64,000 bases of DNA from an uncultured Bacteroidales bacterium (GTDB lineage Bacteria; Bacteroidota; Bacteroidia; Bacteroidales; P3). Of this stretch, positions 21,101 to 26,335 are shown piece after piece. The notes under the pieces were generated by a model. It was given only the letters and a program-made list of their open reading frames with translations. It was not told where the DNA came from and ran no database searches. Each line of letters opens with the position of its first letter. The stretch's first letter is position 1. The stretch is taken from NCBI GenBank assembly GCA_947175635.1, contig CAMWNM010000007.1, forward strand, positions 1-64,000. Reading direction: 5' to 3'. Both the position numbers and the translations under genes were made by a program.

Positions 21101-21239
21101 TCCCTCCGCTCAAGTGTATTGGGATGCCACCGATTTGAACGGCAATGAGGTGGAAGCGGGCATGTACGCCTATTGGGTGCGTGTGTTGGCCGGCGGCCGT
21201 ATCGTGGAAAAACGCGGCTGGGTAAGCGTGTTGCGCTGA
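15120..21239 (+). CDS. Giant T9SS type B-sorted surface protein 2
   Basis: The product has 2039 residues when started at the ATG at 15120, which follows AAAGGA at a good distance; a TTG two codons upstream is also in frame. The signal peptide is at residues 1-23 (cleavage before QQCTDRHYAAL). Residues about 24-215 form an N-terminal beta domain with a strand pattern somewhat like cohesin-type domains (uncertain). A PKD-like module follows near 220-300 (DVSAGKDSLICVRDRV). Many degenerate, Cys-containing Ig-like modules come next, less regular than those in giant 1. The last 95 residues (VYDGRGIPVYEMQG, YWDATDLNGNEVEAGMYAYW) are a divergent gliding-type C-terminal sorting domain. The protein is expected to be T9SS-exported and surface-anchored. 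It is followed after 234 bp by its own PorP-family gene. Function beyond surface display is unknown. Confidence 0.85.
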   Translation: MVKKILSACLLAIIATGLARSVAQQCTDRHYAALRIESAELCPGQEADLAVYVNLREPSDICPQHLHAPEPLDNFMFYLAISDTTKIEVVTSYREDRGGYYTGRPVLSDLHPELAGGSFTYNYVYGWNELANYGVNPEGALFTCIWVKNGTKATFMPESDQPLFRIRVRCKASGEASLKFVPSTLAFSTGLTYMGGYYYNFTNRITDGKVTNGKGPADVSAGKDSLICVRDRVVLNAEGGKSYRWTQINGSDGYLSNPDTKNPTFFPLEAGTFKYQVQVADESGCVSYATVTYFVSQNYINQVISPDDIMVDSGSRITFDLSAHTLAPQGGVSALKPIRLTLTPDSIFPPGGNVLYSDSHQVEGQLTTLPIREPVLVTVTAQDTVCAAQKSANVHVRGVKVKGKIAPFPVYRCGNDLEDKTLQLNLVTTGGSGKFLYNWNVTDLEFGELGDPWLNNRTARAPKLWYIGRCAISVDIYDMETGETVTISDTMIYRDWLYAEAEVVLDTVASGLSGVSEIGPFCESAALSYRVRSRNAGQNARYAWEVNGVWKEEGENDTVFTTTLHRGDSVSCVLYSTEACVAEEVVQSNRFSPEIRYPSMAEVNLGMEGDSGESCGSDLNLTATVFSGGHNFRLQWMRNGEVLADERPYRSNIDSAVVVRQFPAGSYFDAYSCLLTESDMPCKAFDSVFSQSEDSAYLKLYEYDLGNCPMEGAIKKYLYPRREPSQAMVAGDVEMVGEMAVCAGEMFTLRTRVENLPQNFILKWFLKRGGASELLGYYNYQGPDYDPFLYPQVLPSSIYSLIGSQGYGYGSCETGIMQAFSDGFKIILNDPDAFVGERGPGYIHPGDTVYYVLYSTSEVCGRAPDSVRSPYFVPQQTAQGEMQAPLISYVEGIQICPTGTATLAASCPSDKFASYQWFLYTTPVTDTPTGYYKYFSLSGEGNDTLFLHRVWPDFLIKCVATVDYGCNKGKSMTSYFKFDSIVKEASSMFGLKRSMDTIICEGAEILNVAEVEEYYYDSAKAPRNARTWRRAQQKIAKNYTISWSIDDLEALVNNGPGVIEGSEIRDTPKPKNFNAPQGTGDWDDTKGLTVYYVKAEQKASGCEVYDSIWVLMAHPYQVKATIDYILPSPWCDSSFFLTDPDRKVEGLPYRPGGQYAVLNIENGGADPQWLWGLNDEWMYNYDADTVDMLGAPSGDTLKAWVKTGMYTCLPDTTMAEPRLIQSTVGIDEVFTLAPDWASAGDRIMLLAVGGRLADPRYDSYDEVGNYDYTWSVQQPDGGWMELGQGSSDGRRLVDTFYTDMPAHEAVFKVEAVDRYDACPSRSQLLNVALSVSTEVDLKVFDPVSGKEIAGFCPQSNALALQNGAGENPSVSWVDDMGRTPVKVLLRAYPENAGGAAYVGYYRNGDMVAVGPVGTKAFLPEDATPDNDWNCIELLRGDSMTMEILPGDWIGAFYVHDTVSADGLRTHYSPRLTFDVVQPSDGPLQVTASRTALCTGMETELQAGFESGYEGAAPVWSPVSSLLSNGIGWSLTAAPLAHTVYTAVAYDRMGCAWKDSVRVNIVADGEKLPLAIVADSLRFCGGSAAVNLGIDERVSRAEDFSQFYWYAVEAGESRLLEVTPQASLRITATDGMRVMVQASAVLACQTDLSVSDTLRFEGVTPPSVRRLQPLSDTAVCPGSTVRVAYEVSPQDARISWYSLFDNTVVLIEGENDTWIEGEVPDNIVLRIRAAIADLENCAVQDEVALYVLDADSTLPQVSVEPETEMLCGAREISYKAVCQGCDTLLWFANGREVLRDQDILLWTPRQTGIYGDADTIVVAGVRRAGQCVPERRAVSEPALVYRVDAPALYLFCGDTTVREGSPVWLAATATAFGGDSVSIYWLDGEYNTVAEAAEVMLEINESDVLYALARQAELSDDILPECYSLDSLRITVIADTTEPNPRDTVFVNDVYLPNTIIPASSRQADRYLRVYGVDVTEVAMKVYDGRGIPVYEMQGPSAQVYWDATDLNGNEVEAGMYAYWVRVLAGGRIVEKRGWVSVLR

Positions 21240-21279
21240 GAAGCATCGTTTTAAAACCGGAGGCGCTGTCCGGGTTTAT

Positions 21280-21299
21280 CGATTTTGAAAATCGTTTTT
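21280..21299 (+). terminator. Probable intrinsic terminator of giant gene 2
   Basis: A short perfect hairpin (CGATTT-TGA-AAATCG, 21280-21294) is followed directly by TTTTTG, 40 bp after the stop codon. The PorP gene downstream may therefore have its own promoter or depend on read-through. Confidence 0.5.
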
Positions 21300-21375
21300 G
21301 AATTTTTCTTGCAGGTAAAGAGAGAAATGGTTTTCTTTGCACTCTCTTGCACAAGCAAGATATAAAGATTGTTAT

Positions 21376-21463
21376 ACCAACAAAACGTTTGAATTAAGCC
21401 GGGAGCAGAAGCCAAGTCCGCTTGGTTTACGCCTCCGGCGGGAAACATCGTTTGAAAACCAAC
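21376..21463 (+). repeat. Intergenic hairpin repeat, copy a
   Basis: Member of the dispersed hairpin family. The core is CCAAG-TCCG-CTTGG, flanked by an outer GCCGG (21398 on) pairing with CCGGC (ending 21439), and more distally by AACGTTT and AAACATCGTT. It begins and ends with ACCAAC, as other copies do. It lies between giant gene 2 and its PorP gene, 11 bp before the PorP start. A partial match to its right end (CATCGTTTTAAAACC) lies at 21245-21259. Confidence 0.7.
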
Positions 21464-21473
21464 GAACCCCGCT

Positions 21474-22535
21474 ATGAAAGGCAGGATTCACAAAATGCAA
21501 CGTCTTTCCATGCTTCTGTTTTGCTTGCTCGCACCTTGTATGTTGCGTGCGCAGACGGATGCGCCGGCAAGCCTGTATTTTGATCTTCCCTTGTTGGTGA
21601 ATCCGGCCCGATGCGGTCTCTGGCAGGAGGATATGGAACCTTTTGCCTCTCCGCAAGACGAAGAGACACCGGTGCGCAAAACCTTGCAGTCGGTGCAGCT
21701 CAACTATAAGAACCAATGCGCCGGCGCTTTCAACAGCGAGAGTCTCCGTATCCTGAGCGCGGCTTATCAGGCGCGGTTTTTCAACAACCGCATGGCCTTG
21801 GGCGCACATTTCTACTCCAATACCCTCAACGCTTCTTCCATGCGCGATATCTCGGCCGCGCTTACATACGCCTATCATTGGGATATCGCCGCCGATGAAA
21901 ACGGCAATTTCCTGCACCGCGTCAGTTTCGGTTTGCAGGCGGCTTACCGCTACTGGGGCTACAATACGGCCAATATGCAGACCGGTTCCATGTACGACCC
22001 TTCGTATCTGGGCGGCTACAATCCGAGTCTGCATCCATCCCAAGACGAGTTTCCCGAAAAACACATGTTCGACGCCCACTTCGGGGTGCATTATTCGGGC
22101 AATTTGGGCGATCGCTGGCGTGTGAACGCCGGGGGCGCCATTTTCCATATGTTCCGTCCGCATTCGGGCCTGATGGACGACAGCCGTCGGGTGCCGTTGC
22201 GTTGGGCGGCCTATGCGGATGCCTCGTTCATGCTTTCGCCCAACCTCCGTACCACAGGGCAGGGTTCGGAACTCGGCTTTACGGCATTTTACGGTTATCA
22301 GGCATCCGAATACGCCGCCCAACGATCCTATACGATACAGGCAGGGCTTTCCTACCGCTATCATTTCAGCGCCGACCTCTTTCTTGGAGCGTCTTTCCTT
22401 TTCCGTACCGAACAGACTTTTGTGCCGCAGATAACGTTCGATATACAGCGTTTCACGCTGTGCTTTCAAATGGAGTTCAACGCGAACTATACCTACAACA
22501 ACCTGTTTGCCATCGGGCTTTCCTATCGGTTCTGA
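21474..22535 (+). CDS. PorP/SprF family type IX secretion outer-membrane protein (partner of giant 2)
   Basis: The product has 353 residues. The signal peptide ends near residue 26 (CMLRA, before QTDAPASLYF), and the NPARCG segment matches the NPA position conserved in PorP/SprF proteins. The remainder is barrel-like, ending in GLSYRF with a C-terminal aromatic residue, as is usual for outer-membrane barrels. ATG 21474 is used; ATG 21495 (MQRLSML) would give a more compact signal peptide. By position it is the presumed partner of the preceding giant protein, although a terminator-like hairpin and a repeat copy intervene. It is more divergent from the classical YSQFYANP opening than the first PorP in this window. 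Confidence 0.8.
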   Translation: MKGRIHKMQRLSMLLFCLLAPCMLRAQTDAPASLYFDLPLLVNPARCGLWQEDMEPFASPQDEETPVRKTLQSVQLNYKNQCAGAFNSESLRILSAAYQARFFNNRMALGAHFYSNTLNASSMRDISAALTYAYHWDIAADENGNFLHRVSFGLQAAYRYWGYNTANMQTGSMYDPSYLGGYNPSLHPSQDEFPEKHMFDAHFGVHYSGNLGDRWRVNAGGAIFHMFRPHSGLMDDSRRVPLRWAAYADASFMLSPNLRTTGQGSELGFTAFYGYQASEYAAQRSYTIQAGLSYRYHFSADLFLGASFLFRTEQTFVPQITFDIQRFTLCFQMEFNANYTYNNLFAIGLSYRF

Positions 22536-22636
22536 AATCGATTCCATCCATTCCTGAAATCCACGTTTCCATTCCGTCCATGATAGGCCTGCCTTTTTCC
22601 TCCAGATTGCTTGCCTTTTTGAGAAGAATTTGTTCT

Positions 22637-22665
22637 GTAACGGCGGTTACGGTAACAATGGTTAC
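22637..22665. promoter_or_regulatory. Palindrome cluster 1: two GTAAC-N4-GTTAC sites
   Basis: GTAAC-ggcg-GTTAC and GTAAC-aatg-GTTAC are separated by one base. The perfect inverted half-sites suggest dimer binding. No regulator is identified. Confidence 0.6.
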
Positions 22666-22739
22666 AGGTTCTTGACAATTCCTTTTTCTTTCTGGTTGAT
22701 AGCTTTTTATATGCGTTTAACACGCATATTTGTTATTTT

Positions 22740-22768
22740 GTAACGGCGGTTACGGTAACGGCGGTTAC
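22740..22768. promoter_or_regulatory. Palindrome cluster 2: two GTAAC-N4-GTTAC sites
   Basis: Two GTAAC-ggcg-GTTAC sites one base apart, preceded by TTATTTTG, which is one mismatch from the -7 box. A TATGCGT/ACGCATA mini-hairpin lies just upstream (about 22708-22727). Confidence 0.6.
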
Positions 22769-22842
22769 AGATTCTTTGTAATCTCTTTTGTATACTGGTT
22801 TATAGTTTTTTATATACGCTTAACGCTCATACGGATTATTTT

Positions 22843-22871
22843 GTAATGGCGGTTACGGTAACAATGGTTAC
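22843..22871. promoter_or_regulatory. Palindrome cluster 3: two sites, first half-site degenerate
   Basis: GTAAT-ggcg-GTTAC then GTAAC-aatg-GTTAC, one base apart, again preceded by TTATTTTG. Confidence 0.6.
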
Positions 22872-22982
22872 GTAATGTTAATTCGCTTGTTTCTTGTTGA
22901 ATATATAATTTTTTAGTAAGGTTTTAATGGCTGGAAACCATCAAATACAGCGTCAGGAGAGTGGAGGTACGTATATTTTTCG

Positions 22983-22990
22983 TAACTTTG
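22983..22990 (+). promoter_or_regulatory. -7 promoter box TAACTTTG for the ATPase gene
   Basis: An exact TAnnTTTG box whose last G is the first base of palindrome cluster 4. The transcription start would fall inside the cluster, a classical repressor position. No clear -33 TTTG is seen. Confidence 0.6.
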
Positions 22991-23033
22991 TAACGGCGGT
23001 TACAGTAATGGCGGTTACGGTAACTCCCGTTAC
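22990..23033. promoter_or_regulatory. Palindrome cluster 4: three sites at the start of transcription
   Basis: Three sites with spacers ggcg, ggcg and tccc (the middle one begins GTAAT), each one base apart. They lie 30 bp before the ATG at 23063. Confidence 0.65.
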
Positions 23034-23062
23034 GATTTTATTGGAAGAATAAAATACAGGAA

Positions 23063-24391
23063 ATGAAATTCTACAACCGGGAAAAAGAATTGGCTGAAAT
23101 GCGGCGCATTCAGCAGTTGGCCTTTACGGATCATTCACATATGACGGTGGTGGTGGGGCGCCGCCGTATCGGAAAGACAAGTCTTATCATGAAATCGACA
23201 GAGGGTACGCCCACGCTCTACTTTTTCGTGAGCCGGCGAAGCGAACAGGATTTGTGTTCGGCTTATGTTGAACAGATTGCGGAGGTGTTGGATATTCATC
23301 TGGGAACGGTGTCCACTTTTTCGGAACTCTTCCTGCTTTTGCTCAAGACATCCGCAACCCGCAACTTCAATCTGGTGATAGACGAATTTCAAGAGTTTTT
23401 CAATATCAATGCTTCCGTATATAGCGACATGCAGAACTATTGGGATCAGTACAAGCAGAAGACCCACATGAACTTGATTCTGAGCGGTTCTATCTATTCA
23501 TTGATATACAAGATATTTCAAAGTTACGAGGAGCCTCTTTTCGGGCGGGTTGACCACTATATGAGACTTTATCCTTTCACCACGGATGTGCTTAAGACAA
23601 TTATGAGCGATTACAATCCGGACTACACCAACGACGACCTTTTGGCCCTCTATACCTTTACCGGCGGTGTTCCCAAGTACATCGAGGCTTTTTGTGACAA
23701 CCATGTGAAACTGTCGGCCAACGACATGATTGAATTCATGGTTCGCGAGAACTCTTCTTTTCTGGAAGAGGGGAAGACGATACTGATTGAGGAATTCGGT
23801 AAGAATTACGGCGTCTATTTCTCCATTCTCAGCGCCATATCGGGCGGGATCAACACCCAGCCGGGAATGGAAGCGGCACTGGGCGAGAAAAGTCTGGGCG
23901 GATATTTGAAACGGCTTATAGAGGATTATGACGTATTGAAACGTTGCCGGCCCATTCTGTCAAAGGAGGGAACGCAAACGGTGCGTTACGAGATCACCGA
24001 CAATTTCCTGTGCTTTTGGTTCAACTATTTCGACCGCTACCGCAGTTTGATGGAATTGCGGAACTACGCCACCTTGCAACAGATAGTGAAAGACAACTAC
24101 ACTACATTTTCGGGGCGTATACTCGAGCGGTATTTCAAACAAAAGATGATGGAAAGCGGCGCATATCGGGATATGGGTTCGTATTGGGAGGCCAAGAAAG
24201 GCAAGGGACAGTGCGAAATCGATATCGTGGCGCTGGGTGTGGAAAAGAATAAGGCGGTGGCGGTAGAGGTGAAGCGCCAGCGGAAGGAGTTCAAGGCTTC
24301 TTTGTTTGCCGACAAGGTGCGGCATCTTAACCAGAAGTTATTGCCGGGCTACGAAATAGAGCAGAAATGTTTGTCGCTGGAAGATATGTAA
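23063..24391 (+). CDS. AAA ATPase (ATPase_2) with DUF234-like PD-(D/E)XK C-terminal domain
   Basis: The product has 442 residues. The Walker A motif GRRRIGKTS is at 32-40, with the NREKEL opening typical of the archaeal-type ATPase family (Pfam ATPase_2). Walker B (LVIDEF) is near 103-108. A winged-helix-like middle region runs to about 330. The C-terminal EIDIVA plus AVEVKRQ (about 385-403) has the E-x-D and E-x-K spacing of PD-(D/E)XK nucleases, as in DUF234. It is cytoplasmic. The biological role of this widespread Bacteroidota and archaeal family is not settled; I cannot assign a substrate. It stands alone behind an unusual operator-rich leader and is followed by a terminator, so it forms its own transcription unit. 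It may be an acquired module, judging by the AT-rich upstream DNA. Confidence 0.85.
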   Translation: MKFYNREKELAEMRRIQQLAFTDHSHMTVVVGRRRIGKTSLIMKSTEGTPTLYFFVSRRSEQDLCSAYVEQIAEVLDIHLGTVSTFSELFLLLLKTSATRNFNLVIDEFQEFFNINASVYSDMQNYWDQYKQKTHMNLILSGSIYSLIYKIFQSYEEPLFGRVDHYMRLYPFTTDVLKTIMSDYNPDYTNDDLLALYTFTGGVPKYIEAFCDNHVKLSANDMIEFMVRENSSFLEEGKTILIEEFGKNYGVYFSILSAISGGINTQPGMEAALGEKSLGGYLKRLIEDYDVLKRCRPILSKEGTQTVRYEITDNFLCFWFNYFDRYRSLMELRNYATLQQIVKDNYTTFSGRILERYFKQKMMESGAYRDMGSYWEAKKGKGQCEIDIVALGVEKNKAVAVEVKRQRKEFKASLFADKVRHLNQKLLPGYEIEQKCLSLEDM

Positions 24392-24423
24392 CCGAAATCT
24401 TGCTATTTTTGTTTTCGGTTTTA
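24390..24423 (+). terminator. Terminator of the ATPase gene, overlapping upp promoter
   Basis: AACCGAAA (24390-24397) pairs with TTTCGGTT (24413-24420), followed by TTAT. The left arm overlaps the ATPase stop codon, and the loop contains the upp -7 box. Confidence 0.5.
24404..24411 (+). promoter_or_regulatory. -7 promoter box TATTTTTG for upp
   Basis: Exact TAnnTTTG, 18 bp before the upp ATG. No -33 TTTG at the usual spacing. Confidence 0.4.
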
Positions 24424-24428
24424 TCGAT

Positions 24429-25088
24429 ATGGAAATAAAAATCTTAGACAGCCGTCCTTCTTGGTTCAACCGCTTTATGTCGGAACTCCGCGACAAGGAC
24501 ATTCAGAAAGATTCCATGCGGTTCAGGGAAAACCTGCGCCGTATCGGACAGATTTTTGCTTACGAAATCAGCAAACAGCTTGCCTATGGGCCGAAGATGG
24601 TAACCACGCCCTTAGGAGAAAAGAACATGCAGGTGCCGGTGGAAGATCCTGTGATTGCCAGTATCCTGCGGGCGGGTCTGCCGCTTCACGAAGGTGTGCT
24701 TTCCTTTTTTGACCGTGCCGAAAACGCCTTTATTTCGGCCTACCGCAAGCACGATGAAACGGGGGCTTTCCGTATCAAGATGGATTATGTTTCCTGTCCT
24801 GATTTGCAAGATAAAACATTGATTCTTTGTGATCCGATGTTGGCTACGGGTTCTTCGATGGATGTTTGCTACCACGGTCTGCTCGATTACGGAACGCCGG
24901 CCCACACCCATCTTGTTTCGGTGATTGCGGCCCAAGAGGGGCTTGACTATCTGCAAAAGCACCTGCCTTACGAAAATTGTACGCTTTGGGTGGGTTCGGT
25001 TGACGAGGAACTTACGGCCCAGTCGTATATCGTGCCGGGTTTGGGCGATGCGGGCGATTTGGCTTTCGGATGCAAGTTGCAGAACTAA
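24429..25088 (+). CDS. upp: Uracil phosphoribosyltransferase
   Basis: The product has 219 residues and makes UMP from uracil and PRPP in the cytoplasmic pyrimidine salvage pathway. The PRPP-binding loop CDPMLATGSS is near 134-143. The C-terminal uracil-site signature YIVPGLGDAGD is intact. VIASILRAGLPLHEG near 75-90 is also typical. Length is normal for the family. It starts at the only ATG near the conserved N-terminus. The CNNM/CBS gene follows after 15 bp and is probably co-transcribed. Confidence 0.95.
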   Translation: MEIKILDSRPSWFNRFMSELRDKDIQKDSMRFRENLRRIGQIFAYEISKQLAYGPKMVTTPLGEKNMQVPVEDPVIASILRAGLPLHEGVLSFFDRAENAFISAYRKHDETGAFRIKMDYVSCPDLQDKTLILCDPMLATGSSMDVCYHGLLDYGTPAHTHLVSVIAAQEGLDYLQKHLPYENCTLWVGSVDEELTAQSYIVPGLGDAGDLAFGCKLQN

Positions 25089-25103
25089 ACCTGTGGAAGA
25101 TTT

Positions 25104-26270
25104 ATGTTGTTGCTGATTTCATTTTTCCTGTTGGCTCTTTGCGTGTCGTTTGTCTGCTCGGTGTTGGAGTCGGTGTTGCTCTCCACGCCGCTTTCCTATA
25201 TAGAGGTAATCAAGGGGACGGTAAAGATGGAAGTGGCCAAAGAGGGTCTTACCCACGCCTTGCATCGGAAATTGCGCGCGGCTTTGATTTTTGAAAAAAC
25301 CAAGGCCAATATGGGGCGTTCCATTTCATCCATCCTTTCGCTCAATACGGTTGCCAATACAATCGGGGCGGCGGGTGTGGGCGCGCAAAGCGCCAAGGTG
25401 TTCGGCAACGCTTATGTGGGGATTGCCTCGGTGGTGCTTACTTTCGCCATTCTGGTGTTTTCTGAAATTCTGCCCAAGAACCTCGGAACGCGTTATTGGC
25501 GCAGGCTCTGTTTGTTGTCTGGGCGCGTGATTCGCGTGTTGGTATGGGTTTGCTATCCGTTGGTAGTCTTATCCGAAGGGGTTTCCTGGCTGGTTACACG
25601 GGGCGAGAAGGATCCGGGGGTGAGCCGGGAGGAGGTGTCGGCGTTGGTGAACATGGGGTCCAAGGAAGGGATTTTCTCTCAGGAGGAGTTGCGGGGTTTG
25701 CGCAGTATTCTCGATTTGCGCAATCTTCGGGTGCGGGATATCATGACCCCGCGTATGGTAACCGTTACGGCTTCGGAAGAAATGACTTTGGGAGAGTTTT
25801 ATCGGGAAAAGAATTATCTTAAATATTCGCGTATTCCGGTGTTTGAAGCCGAAAATCCCGAAAAAATAACGGGTTTTGTGTTGCTCAAGCATGTGTTTGA
25901 GCAATTGGCGGCCGACCGTTTCGATCTCAAGCTGAAATCGATAAAACGTCCTATCTTCATTACCGTGGAAAGTCAGAAACTGCTTTCTCTCTGGAAGCGT
26001 ATGCAACAGCCGCTTCCGGGTGGAGATACGGGAGAAGACAGGGAGAAAGAGGCCGGATCGCCCGAAAAAAACGGTCGGCGCAAGCGCGAGCAGATAGCTA
26101 TGGTGGTTGACGAGTACGGCAGTTTCGTGGGAATCGTTACGGTGGAAGACATGGTGGAGACCATGCTCGGCCTTGAAATCGTGGACGAGAAAGACACCAT
26201 TACCGACATGCAGCAATACGCCCGCGAACGTTGGACTTCCTCCAAGACTTACCGCCGCATCGATTTGTAG
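25104..26270 (+). CDS. CNNM transmembrane and CBS-pair protein (hemolysin/GldE-like family), no CorC domain
   Basis: The product has 388 residues. Residues 1-180 form a CNNM (DUF21) membrane domain with an N-terminal hydrophobic segment, the TANTIGAAGVG-like region and further helices (VVLTFAILVFSEILPKNLG). Residues about 205-265 (VRDIMTPRMVTV) are the first CBS motif. The second (IAMVVDEYGSFVGIVTVEDMVE) is at about 335-360. A charged linker (GEDREKEAGSPEKNGRRKRE) separates the CBS halves. Relatives with a C-terminal CorC/HlyC domain are 420-450 residues; this one stops soon after CBS2, so that domain is absent. CNNM/CorC proteins are linked to divalent-cation (Mg) transport, so an inner-membrane ion-transport role is likely but not proven. 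Confidence 0.85.
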   Translation: MLLLISFFLLALCVSFVCSVLESVLLSTPLSYIEVIKGTVKMEVAKEGLTHALHRKLRAALIFEKTKANMGRSISSILSLNTVANTIGAAGVGAQSAKVFGNAYVGIASVVLTFAILVFSEILPKNLGTRYWRRLCLLSGRVIRVLVWVCYPLVVLSEGVSWLVTRGEKDPGVSREEVSALVNMGSKEGIFSQEELRGLRSILDLRNLRVRDIMTPRMVTVTASEEMTLGEFYREKNYLKYSRIPVFEAENPEKITGFVLLKHVFEQLAADRFDLKLKSIKRPIFITVESQKLLSLWKRMQQPLPGGDTGEDREKEAGSPEKNGRRKREQIAMVVDEYGSFVGIVTVEDMVETMLGLEIVDEKDTITDMQQYARERWTSSKTYRRIDL

Positions 26271-26335
26271 GAGGTTGGTCTTCGCCCGACGTTTTCTCGC
26301 CATGGCAAAATCCAAGCAAGCTTGGCTTCTTCAGC
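26271..26335 (-). repeat. Intergenic hairpin repeat, copy d
   Basis: Read on the minus strand it shows AGAAGCCAAGC-TT-GCTTGG, then GCCATGGCGAGAAAACG and the GACCAAC end. It fills the whole gap between the convergent CNNM and pcrA genes, and its left part overlaps the pcrA stop codon. It could serve as a bidirectional terminator. Confidence 0.75.

Larger units (their letters stand above)
22637..22989 (+). repeat. 103-bp tandem leader units carrying palindrome clusters
   Basis: Clusters start at 22637, 22740 and 22843, an exact 103-bp period, then at 22990 (147 bp on). Units 2 and 3 share long similar stretches (the CTTTTTATAT and TTTTTTATATACGCTTAAC areas) and a near-identical ATTATTTTG or TTATTTTG directly before each cluster. 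The whole 22536-23062 gap is AT-rich compared with its neighbours. I see no coding sequence in it. Confidence 0.7.

Noticed and set aside
22637-23033. CRISPR array
   Set aside because: Repeats are 14-bp palindromes in pairs with similar DNA between them, not 23-37-bp repeats with unique spacers, and no cas genes are present.
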